Assembly: GCA_037176725.1 (NCBI GenBank)
Contig: JAZBRS010000020.1
Span: 100,520,501 to 100,584,500, forward strand
Length of the DNA stretch: 64,000 nucleotides
Origin: Posidonia oceanica
Lineage: Eukaryota > Streptophyta > Magnoliopsida > Alismatales > Posidoniaceae
Direction of reading: 5' to 3'
The notes under the pieces were generated by a model. It was not told the origin of the DNA. It made no database searches and worked only from the letters and a program-made list of their open reading frames with translations. Shown piece after piece: positions 1 to 10,779 of the stretch; the first letter of the stretch is position 1; each line of letters begins with the position of its first letter. The translations under genes were made by a program, and so were the position numbers.

Positions 1-581
1 ACCACCGTCCCAAGGCTCCCCCGACCCACACACCAGAACATAGCACTCCCTTTACACAGAGAACCCACCTGCAACCCCAAAACTACCCAAACCCCCAGAC
101 CTACAGAAGCCCCTCTCTTTTGCAATTCAAACACCCAGAGCAATCCTCCAGATCTTCCCCAACACCTCTAGATCCTCACGACCCCAGAACCTCCTCAGAA
201 CCCCCCGAATTCACCTCCAGAACCCACCTGCAACCTCCACCTTCCAACAGCACCCACACTGCATAGACCCCTCACCAGCGCACCACCGCCCAATTCACTC
301 CCCTCTCCACCTTCCGCAACCCTCCACTAACCCGGAGAGAGGTCCCAGCAGCCCAGAGGAAGCTACATTGCCGAAGAAAGCCCAGAAATCCATTGTGCAC
401 CCGAAATCCGAAATTGGGTTCAGAGTGAGCAGAACCAGCTTCTGATTGGCTCCGCACCTCCGCGGGACCTCCAGCAACTCGCGCGGACCTTCTCTAGTAG
501 CCGTAGCTCGCCGCAGCGCCGCCAGGACCCTCCGCCGGACTGCCAGACCCAATCGAGGTTGGCAGCATGCTCCAGCCGCTC

Positions 582-593
582 CCGTAGGTAACT
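582..593 (+). other. Splice-donor-like site in LTR of element A
   Basis: The sequence reads CGTAG then GTAACT at the end of the GC-rich block. The sister LTR has CACAG then GTAACT at the same place (12355-12365), and three other LTRs in the window have CAG then GTAA at the equivalent border. This copy has T in place of C at position -3. Splicing itself is inferred. Confidence 0.4.
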
Positions 594-899
594 GACCACA
601 CTTCTAGCTTAGTTTTAGCCCCCTCTTACTTCCTAGATATTTAGATGAATGTTTAGGGCATTGGCGTGCGTTTCGAGCTCTGCCGCTACGGTGCCCTCTT
701 CCCCAACGTCGATCTGCAGCTCTGCTGTGCTCACCGTGCTCCAGAGCATCGCCGACCCTCCGAACGGTCCTAGACCATCGCCGAACCTCCGCCAGCACAG
801 CCGAGCTCCGCCCGCACTCCGCCGCCGCTCGTAGAGCCGCCTCTTCTTGCTGATCAGCCGCAGCATCGCCGGATGGGTCGGGGGGCACTGTAGATACTA

Positions 900-2290
900 T
901 AGCATTTAAGTTAGGTTTTTATTTTTCAGTTTAATTCATGCATTGCATTTAGGTCCCTAGGTTTAGTTTATTTGCATTCCAGTCCAGAGTTGGTTTAAGT
1001 TTCATTTAAATCTGCATTTAAACTTTATTGCATTGCATTTAAGTACTATGTTTTATTTTATTTGCATCTAAGTCCTCAGACCATATCAGAAATCATTTAA
1101 TTCATGTTTTATCTTATTACATTGCATTTTTAATTCAGTAGTTTATTTTTATTGTGTTTCAATCCTTAGACCATATCATTAATCATTTAAATTCCATTTT
1201 TACCTTATTGCATTGCATTTTTAATCCTGTATTTTGTTTTTATCACATTTCAGTCCTCAGTTTATTTATCATAGCATTTAAATATCATATTTTACCTTAT
1301 TGCATTGCATTTTCATCCTGTCTTTTATTTTATTTGCACATTAGTCCTATTCTGTTGTAGATTTCATTTAAATCATGTCTTAAAACTATATTGCATTGCA
1401 GAAAATCCAAAAATATGTTATAATTGCAAGTAAGTCCTCAGATCATCCATCAGTTATTTAATTTCTATTTTAAAATTATATTGCATTGCAGAAAAACCCA
1501 AAAATATGTTATAATTGCATATAAGTCCAATCTGTTGTTAATCAGTTATTTAAATTTCTATTTTAACTATATTGCATTGCAGAAAAATCCAAAAATATGT
1601 TTTATTTGCACATTAGTCTAGTAGCAGTTTAGATTTCATTTAATTTCCATTTTAAACTATAATTGCAGAAAAATCCAGAAATGTTATAATTGTATATCAG
1701 TCCAGTTTGCATTTAATCACTCATTTAAATTCTGTTTAAACTATATTGCATTACTGTTTAGTCCAATAACTTGTTTTATTTGCATTTTAGTCCTTTATGC
1801 ATTTGAATGCCATTTAAGTTGCATTTTAAACCATATTGTATTGCAGTAAAATACAATAGTTTGTTTTAATTGCATATCAATCCAAAAAATGTTAAGATCA
1901 TTGCATGCTTGCCTGTTTATCTTGCTTTTGCAATTTAGTCCAATAGTATATGCTAATTGCATGTAGGTCCTTTTCTTGCATTATTGCATGCACATCTTTT
2001 AATTAATGTTGCATTCTGTTCATGCTTGCCTATTGCATTGCTGCATTGGTTTCTATCATGCATTTGCCCTACATTGCACACACTTAGGGACATTTTGCAT
2101 TTAGGCCCCTACAGTTTCCCTTAATTGCACTTAGGTCCTTGTTTTGCATTCTTGCATGCATTACATTCCCATATCATTGCATATTGCACTCTTGCATCCT
2201 TTTGACCACCCTTAGCTTCATTACATGTAGGACACCCTGCATTGCACACACATAGGGGTAATTTGCACTCAGACCCCTACTTAGACCACT
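900..2290 (+). repeat. T-rich degenerate array built on TTGCATTGCATTT
   Basis: Units of very roughly 70-100 bp repeat the themes TTGCATTGCATTT, TTTAAATC and TTAGTCC. The sister array at 12672-13965 has one unit fewer, corresponding to about 1590-1680 here, showing gain or loss by unequal exchange. The short ORFs across it are low-complexity and not coding. Confidence 0.7.
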
Positions 2291-2880
2291 TTTTCTGGCC
2301 CTTGAGCCATCTGACTTGAAACCTGAATAACTTTTGATCGGACCGTTGGATCTTCACGACCTAACTACCTAGGTCTTCCTGGTTGAATGATCTTTCATTC
2401 TAACCAAAGTTATTCCAGATCAAGCCTCAGATCCTTAATATAAGTTCATCTGAATCACTGCATATCATTCATTGCTTTATAACTTGCATTGTACACATTG
2501 TTTTCTCGATTTGTCTTTTTGAGCATATAGGTTAGGCTTTATTACCTTTGCTTTGCTTTCCCATGCATGCCACAGCCTAGCATTGCATGGTTTATCGCCT
2601 TTGCTATGTTTTTCTCTTGCATGTCGCTCTGCATTGCATGGCTTTCATCGTAGCTTTGATTTATCGCCTGCATTTGCATTAGGGCGGTGATGCTTACTGT
2701 TTGGAGTTCTTACGAACCAGGGCTTGCTCGTTCGGAACACTAACAGTGCTGCTAAGCACATAGATTACACGTTTAATTCCCTGCACGCACCTTAACACTT
2801 AGAGCATACATTTGAGCATGTAATTAAGCATTCATGGCATTTAGGCATTTAGCATGCATCTTCCTGCATATGCGAGCGTT

Positions 2881-2983
2881 AAGCCAAGAAAGACCGATTC
2901 TCGGACGTATCGAGGGTGCCTAACACCTTCCCCGTGCGTAACAAGGGTCCTTGCCCTTTCTCTTGGCCCACAATGACCATATT
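2881..2983 (+). promoter_or_regulatory. Highly conserved LTR block, copy 1
   Basis: This block (core GGGTGCCTAACACCTTCCCC) recurs in all five LTR ends of the window, including LTRs of different length and family, at 25774-25872, 45708-45806, 50014-50120 (minus) and 59611-59712 (minus). Its position in R/U5 suggests an RNA-level role, but that is inference. Confidence 0.55.
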
Positions 2984-3101
2984 ACCCTTATCCTTGGCAC
3001 AAGTCACATTTGCAAAGCATTTGCATTCTTTTTTCTTTCTTTTTTGCATGGTTTCTCATGCTTTCCCAGGTTTTCCTTGTCTCCCGATTTAATAGACATG
3101 G

Positions 3102-3112
3102 TGGCGACTCTG
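3102..3112 (+). other. Primer-site-like motif inside U5
   Basis: TGGCGACTCTG lies 165 nt before the true primer site, which starts TGGCGACTCCG. The same spacing is kept in the other Ogre/Tat LTR ends of this window. Confidence 0.5.
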
Positions 3113-3266
3113 ATTTAGTCTTATCTTTGTTTTTTCCTCCTTTTCTAGCATTTCCAAGTAGAGTATCCCTCCTCGGGTCCTACCGCTAATAGTGAACCTA
3201 ATTCCGATCGGTGCACGTGAGCTTTGGCATCGTGTATGGATGATCCGAATTTCGGGATTACTACAG

Positions 3267-3284
3267 TGGCGACTCCGCTAGGGA
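3267..3284 (+). other. Primer-binding site of element A (Arg-tRNA type)
   Basis: One base after the LTR end lies TGGCGACTCCGCTAGGGA. From memory of the family this matches, with one mismatch, the complement of the 3' end of a plant tRNA-Arg, the primer reported for Ogre elements. A tRNA alignment would settle the identity. Confidence 0.7.
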
Positions 3285-4424
3285 TTCTAGACTCCGGCTT
3301 TCATTTTTGGCTTTCTCACTGCTTGAATTTTGCATCCTTTGCTTGCCTTGCTTGTTTACATGCTTTTTGCTTGCTCTGCCTTTACATGCTTTACTGCTTG
3401 CTTGTCTTTACTTACTCTATTTGCTTACATTGCTCTTGCTTGCTGTATTTACGCATTACATGTCTAAATAATTGCTTGGCACATTAATACATGCTTTTTG
3501 GGTGATGAATGCTTTGTTTTACACACTTGCTATGCCACCACACATGCACATGCCATGCATACCTGCCTTTTGATATGCTAAGTGTTTTCCTTTCACTATC
3601 ATGTCCACAAACACTTGCACACACCATGCACATGCCTTTTGCTTTGTTGTGTGATTGATTGCATGCCATGACTTCATGTTTCTCTCCCATTCATGCTTAT
3701 GCCATGCCTAGGATAGTAGAAACATGCTTGCTCCCCTTTGCTTAATCTAAAAGCTATAATAAAGCCAAGCAATAACATCTAAAGCCAATAACTTGCAATT
3801 CCCCCCTTGGCTAAATAAAATGCAAGTAAAACACTTTAAAGCATACTCGCATGTTTGATCATACTAGAAAGCATGCATTCTTCTCATCTGAGTCTACCCA
3901 CAGTCTGCGAAGGACAGTTCCGGCCTCTTGCCCCACTGCTTTGGCATGGCGCAAGTCCGTCGGTCTGTCCCCCTCGTCAAGGGTCGTGTCGGTGCTAGTG
4001 GAGGGTACCACCCATGCTTCGATAGGGTCGAGGCCACCAACACACCACCCCATTCTTGCCTGAGCTCTGGCCAGGATTCAAACGGGGATCCACTTTTTTC
4101 TGACCTGGAGGCTATCTAAACCCATCACCCTTGTGAGCTTGTCCGAGTATTCAGTCTACTCAGGACATGCATGGTGAGAGAGCGCATATTAGGGCATTCA
4201 TCTGCATGTGTGCCATTCATGCCACCTCTAATAACTCTTTTTTTGCATCCAACCTCTGACACCTTTATCGTTTTTGCAGGTAGGTACGGGATCCACTACG
4301 AGGACCTTGAGTGTCCCTCCTCTCTGTCTCTGAGCTATTCATCGCTTCCAACAGTAGTTCTCCCCTTTAGGTCTCGCGTCCTTGCATTCGTCGTAGCCTT
4401 TCTCTCACTTGCTCTTGGTCAGCG
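3285..4424 (+). other. Untranslated leader between primer site and gag, with acceptor-like site
   Basis: No coding frame is visible. The leader is T- and GC-poor-codon-like with repeated TTGCTTGC and CATGC words. Near its end TTTTTGCAG (4271-4279) is followed by GTAGG and resembles a 3' splice site. Element M has a similar acceptor at the matching place, 138 nt before its gag ATG. Together with the LTR donor it would define a leader intron that removes U5 and the primer site. Confidence 0.4.
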
Positions 4425-6594
4425 ATGGCCTAGTTTGCTAGTGAGCCCCTACTTACACTTGCCTCGGAGGTGGTTACCACTTTGGTCCCTCTGACTCTCA
4501 CTTCCACTCCCTTTGTGCCCCTCGTGACACCTGGATTCCATCCTATAGTCTTTGGGGCACCCCAGTATGTTGCAAGGCATTGGTGGACCTACACCCCTCC
4601 AGATCCGGTCACCGAGCCCATCTCAATGACCGCCCCTAGCACTCTAGAGGCGCCTCTGACCCCTCTATCCTAGGGTTATGTCGTTATCGACATCCCTTCA
4701 GTTGTGGTGACCTTTGCTGTAGGTTCCCGACCTCTTGAATCTGGTCCCTTGCCGACACTGCAACTCAGTATTCCCACTGACGGGATGCCTGACATGCAGT
4801 ACCAGCACCTGATGGAGACTGCCCACAGACTACAAGGCATGGCTCTAATAGTTCGCCCCTCTTGCATCCCTGCTGCCCCTGAGGTTCCTCTACAGCCTGC
4901 TCCTATCTACATTGCACTCCCGCCTAGACAACCGCCCCGCTACTCATTGCTTAGGCGATGGGGGCACAGCTTCTGCCTCCTACATCTGCACAACACTATG
5001 CACTGCATGCAACTCCATTTCCTGGTGATCAGTCCTTCGGGCTGGTTGGAGCATAGTACCCCACAGGCCTACTGCCCAGCACTGCGCCTACGCAGCAACT
5101 GTCGCTCCAGCACTCTGCACCATCCATTACACAACATATTATCCATCCACCCCCTTGCATTAGTTTCCTATCCCAGCATACATTCCTTTCTGCACTGCAC
5201 TCACGCACGGATATGCCAGCCATCTCGTTGCACCACTAGGCGATGCGATGGTGGACTCGGAGGAGCACCTCAGTGCGACCCAAACGGCGTATGTGGTCCC
5301 TGCCCCTACTGCACCATTTCCTTCGGCAGCCAATCCAGACCCCATTAATGATAGGATGGACGTTCTGGAGAAAGTACTACGTCTAGTGTAGGGCGCGGGC
5401 CACCAGTCCTACCAGTTCCACGACCTCTGTCTCTTTCCAAAGGCTGCACTCCCTTCGAAATTTTGCATCCCGAAATTCGATAAATACAATGGTAGAGGCT
5501 ATCTCATCTCGTATCTGAAGGCATACTGCGGGGACCCTGTTCAGCTTCAGGCTGATGAAAGGCTCCTTATCTGCCTGTTTCAGAAAAGTTTAACCGACCC
5601 CGCGCTCAAGTGGTTCACTTCCCTTGACATGGTTGCGGTTCAGACTTGGACTGATCTTTCTCAGGCTTTCCTTGAGCAGTATGCTTTCAACCACGACTTG
5701 ATCCCCAAGAGGGAGGATCTTGTCGCCATCCGACAGAGGCCCCAAGAGGCATTCGGGGAGTATGTCGGTCGCTGGCGCCCCATAGCCACCCAAATCGAAG
5801 ATAGACCCTTCGAGGAGGATTCTATCGAGATGATCGTCAAAGGGGAGCTGCCAGCGACTGGGACTCTGCTCTGCATTCGGCACATCACTAGTCATGCATC
5901 GTTGATTAGGGCTAGCACTCGCATGGAAAGCTCATTGCGAAGTGGGCATTTCCCTGTACTCTCTGCATTGGCTAGGCAGGCCAACACCTCCAGCAATCGC
6001 CGCAGCGACAACAACAGCAACAACTCTGCTCCTGACTGCTCCGAGAAGCACTCTGAAGCATACGCTGATTCTCCCGAAGAGCCTGTCTATGCAGAGAGTC
6101 AGCCAGACCCTTTTCTGCCAGAGCACGCACCTAACTATGCACCCACTGCACACACTGCCACCGTCGAGCTTGTGCATCACGTCGCACCCGCTCGGCAAGG
6201 ACTCCATCCAGGGCAAAGACAACCTCGCCGGGCTGAGTGTGATTACACCCCTCTGCCCGAACCACTGAGCGTCATTTTCCCTCAAGTTTAGTCGCTCCTG
6301 AGACTCCTGGCTGTCCATCCGTCACCAAACCCCTCTCCGTGGTGGCATGATATGGATCAGTTCTGCAGCTTCCATCGGGCCATCGGGCACTCGACGGATG
6401 ACTGCCTCACTCTCCGGGATGCCGTTCAGCACTTGATCGATCGTAGGGTCATCAGCGTTGGTGCACAGGAAGCAACACTTGCACATACACCTGCACTCGC
6501 ACTCGCACACCCTAGTGTAGCCGACCCTTCCCTTTCCGAGCCTGTAGGCTTCGCAGTTGCCGGAACCTCGAGGGTCTACTCCAGGCTTTTTTGA
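4425..6594 (+). pseudogene. gag: Broken gag of element A (Ogre/Tat type)
   Basis: Capsid-like retrotransposon gag protein, which would package element RNA in cytoplasmic particles. The best preserved part, 5239-6594, stays in one frame: a linker, a core with motifs such as KFDKYNGRGY, ALKWFTSLD and FLEQYAFNHDL (about 5470-5700), then a C-terminal CX2HX4HX4C zinc motif at about 6361-6405 (C-S-F-H, then GHSTDDC). Two in-frame TAG stops (5389-5391 and 6289-6291) and at least one frameshift near 4950 break it. The N-terminal part (4425-4950), rich in P, T and S, starts with ATG but hits TAG at the third codon. It matches the minus-strand gag of element M along its whole length. No pro or pol follows; a strong donor-like site lies at 6890. 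Confidence 0.8.
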
Positions 6595-6884
6595 GTCGAG
6601 TTCCGCACCAGTGGATCATTCCGATCCCATCGGTGCAATCTCCTTTTCCTGTTTTTTCCTAGTTCGTTCGAGGGATGCTCGGATGCAGTGGCAGCGTCGA
6701 CAGCAAGCCCAGTTGCAGCACCATCCAGGTTAGCTCCTCTACCCACCTTAGTAGCTCCAGTGCTCCCCTGCACCACCGCCAGCAGCTCCTGCAGCTCTAG
6801 TGCTCCCCGCACTGCGAACAGTAGACCCCACCGACAACGTCAGCAACGTAGCAGCAGACCCAGCACCTCCCTCCCGAGGTTGCT

Positions 6885-6895
6885 GACAGGTAAGT
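6885..6895 (+). other. Strong splice-donor-like site after gag
   Basis: GACAG then GTAAGT is a near-perfect plant 5' splice site just beyond the last gag-like codons. Ogre elements are known to have an intron within gag-pro-pol; here pol is missing, so the site may be a relic. Use is not shown by the sequence. Confidence 0.3.
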
Positions 6896-7081
6896 CCCCC
6901 TTACCTTTCTTTTGATTCCTGCATTGTCTTTCCTTTTCTTTTTGTTTTGTTTTGCGTTTTCTCGCCTTGTCAGAAAACCATAAAAAAAAAAAACATAAAA
7001 ACAGCAAGAACCCAAAAGACATGCACTCTTTCCTTCCTCATGCATTCTTTGCATACGGGCTGGCAACCCCTACTGCTCGGC

Positions 7082-7101
7082 GATAGGTCCGTTAACCTAT
7101 C
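7082..7101 (+). repeat. GATAGGT/ACCTATC hairpin
   Basis: GATAGGT, loop CCGTTA, ACCTATC forms a perfect 7 bp stem. Neighbouring copies (7132, 8611, 9373) keep the loop theme CCGTYA and vary in the stem, partly with G-T wobble pairs. Confidence 0.7.
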
Positions 7102-7440
7102 ACCATCGGACTGATATCCCTAACTATTCAGCGATAGGTCCGTCAACTTATCATCTTGCATATCAATCATCTTGCACATATCTGTCATCATGCATTGTCA
7201 TTTACTGCATGTACATATCATTTCTTGCATCCTGTAAAACACAAAAGCAAAAAAATCAAGAAAATCAAAAAGCATCAATTTTTTTTTCTTCGCCTTTCTG
7301 CTGGTTTTCCCTTTTTATGTTTTCCTAAAACAAAAATCATAAAAAAACAAAACGAATGCAGAAACCCAAAAACATGTTTGTCCCTCCCCTTTTCTAAAAA
7401 ATACAAAACCCATAAACATTTGTATAATCAGAAACCCGGC

Positions 7441-8275
7441 TTCGGACAAACAAGCAGTGCCTGGAGGATGTCAAGCAGTGACAATCTCAGGCAGGTCTCA
7501 CGCGAGCAGCACCATCTCTTTGCATGTGGCCACAAGGTGAGACTGAGAGCACAACAGAGCATCTCGCTGAGTTCAAAACTCCCAGAAGCGAGATCCACCT
7601 TATCAAGAGAGTCCACCAGACATGGAGAGGACCAAAGCAGAGCAGAACATAGCTAGAGACTGCCTGTACACATTGCAGAGGCTGAAGGTGAACGCGGACC
7701 AACTGAACTCTTAACGCCTCATCCGAGACTACTACCCCAAGAGGACGAAGGCATGCATATCCAAAAGAATAGAGATCATGTGAGCAAAAAATATGATAAC
7801 AAGATATGCATGCTGAGCACAAAAGAAAAATGAAGAAAGAAGTTGAAGAAAGAAGGCACTCATGAGATGAGTGACACAGACGAGCATCGAAGCCCCCTCA
7901 GTTATCAACTTCAAGCACCGCAATGTCAACTGCATCGGATACCTTATCAGGAGGACCTGGCCCCACCCTCCGAACGCAGCAGTACGCTCCAATCCGCTAT
8001 GCAGACAGCAACTACCTCCTTGGCAGGTTAGATGCAACTCCAGTCACTCATGAGGAGAAAAGAAAGATCTGTCCGTGAGTGTCAAAAGTGGTAGTCGGTC
8101 CCCGAGGAATTGAGACAGAGGCTGTAAAGCTACATCCAACACTTCTGCTACCTGTGTGCAGTCAAAGGCTATACTCTGCAAAGCTAAGGCCTCATCCCGA
8201 ACCAAGAGTGAGAAAGAGAGCCACTGACCACAACTCGGCATGGCGTTGCTCGAGGATCGAGATCTCCTGAGTCAA
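7441..8275 (+). pseudogene. Traces of a coding region downstream of gag in element A
   Basis: Short open stretches in shifting frames read like protein, for example YAPIRYADSNYLLGRLDAT at about 7980-8037 and EELRQRL followed by YIQHFCYLCAVKGYT at about 8105-8175, separated by TAG or TAA stops. The region sits where element H has a DUF7745-like ORF, and could be the C-terminal tail of the same extra ORF. I cannot align the two directly, so the assignment is weak. Confidence 0.3.
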
Positions 8276-8744
8276 AAACTGCAGAGGCATCCTCTTAGCA
8301 CAGTTGCTTTGAGTCCAAGGCCACCAAAAATTGCATGTTGTAATATATGTTTTCCCTTCTCCCTGTTTTTGAAAACTGGAGCCAAGGACGAGCACTTTTG
8401 CCTGCCTTGCTCAGAGGCTCCGCGCTTTTCAAATTTTGCCGCCCACCGCGTTGGGTAGGTCTGTGATGACTGGCATGTCCCTTGCTTGTCATCCTGTGGC
8501 GTTGCATCGCATGCTCGCGCTAAGACCATTGCACACTCGCCTCGATGGGTTCCCTGTCTTCTCTTTGCATTATTCTGCATTCCTAGCATTAGGCTAGCAC
8601 CCCTAAACTGCTCGGCGATGGGTCCGTCAACCTATCATTTTGCATTCGGGCTGATATCCCTAACTATTCAGCAATGAGCCCGTCAACTTATCATCCATTC
8701 ACCCATCCATCCCCGCATCTCGATGCCACGGGCGCTTAGGTTGT

Positions 8745-8772
8745 CCCCTGGTATCATCCCTGATACCAGGGG
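8745..8772 (+). repeat. Perfect 11 bp hairpin CCCCTGGTATC / GATACCAGGGG
   Basis: Two perfect 11-base arms flank a 6-base loop ATCCCT. An identical stem with loop ATCCAT occurs at 30665-30692 in element H, and decayed versions near 9037 and 29735. A second, imperfect partner arm (TGCCCTGTGGTATC) follows at about 8783-8797, allowing an alternative fold. Confidence 0.8.
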
Positions 8773-9461
8773 CATCTTTTTTGCTGCCCTGTGGTATCGC
8801 CCCCCCTTATCTCATCAGGATGGCAGCCCTAACTGCTCGACGATAGGTCCGACAACCAATCACCCTGCACTTTTTCATCCATTATTTCGCTGCATTCCCC
8901 CACCAGCATTGCACCTCGCACGGTGACCCCTTTACATCCATTCCACTGCATTCGGGCTGGTACCCCTCACTACTCGGCTGACAAACTCGTTAGTTTTGTC
9001 TCCACCTTGCATCTTGATGCCATGGGTGCTTCGGCTGTCCCCTGGTATCATTCACCGATACTAGGGGCATCTTTATTTGCTGCCCCATGGTATCCCATTT
9101 CCATCTGCATCCGGGCTGACATCCCCAACTGTTACGGGAACGTCTACGGACCTCTGCCACGCCTTCGAGTATGGTATTCCCGTTGCATTTGTGGTTACAA
9201 GTCGTCCCACTTGTCACTACCTCTCTTACCTGACAGACTCATTGGCCTGTCAATGCCTTTGATACCAGGTGCGTCTGGCAGCCCTTTGGTATCATCTCAT
9301 CCCCATTCAGGCCGATATTCCCCAACTATCCAGTGATGAGTCCGTCAACTCCTTAGAGGGCTGATACTCCCTAACAATCCGACGATAGGTCCGTTAACTT
9401 ATCACCCATTCGTCGTAGTGTAATAGCATTCTGTTGCATGGCATTAGCATTTCATCATCAC

Positions 9462-10080
9462 ACGGGCATCGTGTGCTTAGGATTCGAACCCCTGGTTCGC
9501 GTATTGCCTATGGTATCATCCTCGGCACCCGCAAGACTTTCACAGCTTGCCGGCTTTGGATGATACTCGCAGTAGTGCGCGGCCATGGGATCGCTTTCTC
9601 GGTTTCACATGCCTGGTGTTCCACTGTTTATACATTGCATTTCACTACATAACATCAGCATCTCATTTGCATATCATCATATAGCTTTCTCGTATCCTTC
9701 GTAGAGTCAGTCTTAGTATTACATCTCATCACCACACGAGCAGCGCGTGCTTAGGATCCGAACCCCTGGTTCATGTATTGCCTAAAGTGACATCCTCAGC
9801 ACCCGTAAGACTTTCGCAGCTTGCTGGCTTCTGATGGCACCCGCAGTAGTGCGTGGCCAAGGATCATTTTCTCGGTTTCGCGTGCCCAGCGTTACACTGT
9901 TGATACACTACATTGCACTACATAACATCGCACATTTAGGACTCAAACCCTTGGTTCGCGTATTGCCTAAGGTACCATCCTCAATACCCACAAGACTTTC
10001 ACAGCTTGCCGGCTTTGGATGATACTCGCAGTAGTGCGCGGCCCGGGATCGATTTCTCAGTTTTGCGTGCCAATGCATAA
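9462..10080 (+). repeat. Three diverged tandem repeats of about 190-270 bp
   Basis: Each unit has a start related to TTAGGATTCGAACCCCTGG, then GCGTATTGCCT, GACTTTC(A/G)CAGCTTGC, and GCAGTAGTGCG(C/T)GGCC. Units begin near 9462, 9730 and 9937. The opening segment, read on the minus strand, gives GGTTCGAATCC, a match to the Pol III B box. Confidence 0.7.
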
Positions 10081-10644
10081 CATTGCATCTTTATTGCGCT
10101 GCTACTCCACCGTTGTCATTACACCAACTTCCACAATCCATTTCCCGGGCATTACATGCCCACCATTGCATGCACATCCACTGCACCCTTACTTTCAGCA
10201 TCATTACATTCAGCCTTTTACTTTTAACACTTGCATCACCTATGCCTACAGCAGAAGCTTAGCAAATGGCACCCCCGCGCTAGAGCTGTACACCACTCGA
10301 CATGCACCCCTGGGTCGTCCGGCTTTCCCGAAGTACCGCCCGACAACCACTGCATTGCATTCTCTGCCTTTTTCGCGTGCAGGCATCACCTGCTTTCCCC
10401 TAGAGGAGTACAATGCAATGAGCATTAGCGTAGGCATGACATTTGCATTAGCACCGTACACTAGTCCTTGCATTGGCGCAACATCCTAGTGTCCGCATTC
10501 ATCTGCATTCGACGACGAGTCATGATTTTCGGTGTATCCACTGAATAAATGACTCACGTCTATAGCAACATCTGGCAATCTACATTGTCAGATGGGGTGT
10601 CTTGTCAACCCTGAGCAGCGGCCTCAAACCCCATGACCTCACTC

Positions 10645-10657
10645 AGGGAGGAGCATC
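10645..10657 (+). other. Polypurine tract of element A
   Basis: AGGGAGGAGCATC directly precedes the 3' LTR start TGTAGACACCCC, the expected place for the plus-strand primer. Confidence 0.65.
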
Positions 10658-10779
10658 TGTAGACACCCCATTTTCACAATTTTTTGAGCTATTGAATCTC
10701 TCTCACTGGTGGTTCTCTCCCAAACTTCAAATCAAATCCAATATCCAATCCAAAATCACACCCAAATCCTAAACCTCCA

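Larger units (their letters stand above)
1..3265 (+). repeat. 5' LTR of element A (5' end outside window)
   Basis: The sequence from base 1 aligns with the 3' LTR of the same element from about 11764, so roughly 1.1 kb of this LTR lies outside the window. It ends GGGATTACTACA, directly followed by a primer-binding site. In order it holds a C-rich segment, a GC-rich block (about 480-870), a T-rich array (about 900-2290), a strongly conserved block (2881-2983) and the U5 end. It preserves the uninterrupted form of the site (2582-2586, ATTGC) where the 3' LTR received the gypsy insertion. Confidence 0.85.
6900..10644 (+). other. Hairpin-rich 3' region of element A
   Basis: Apart from the coding traces at 7441-8275 nothing here looks translated. 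It contains A-rich runs (6980-7400), dispersed hairpins of the form GATAGGT, loop, ACCTATC (7082-7101, 7132-7151, 8611-8631, 8842-8861, 9373-9392), GGTATC-type hairpins (8745-8772 and a decayed one near 9040) and three long repeats at 9462-10080. The same modules occur in the 3' region of H, so both belong to related elements. Confidence 0.6.
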
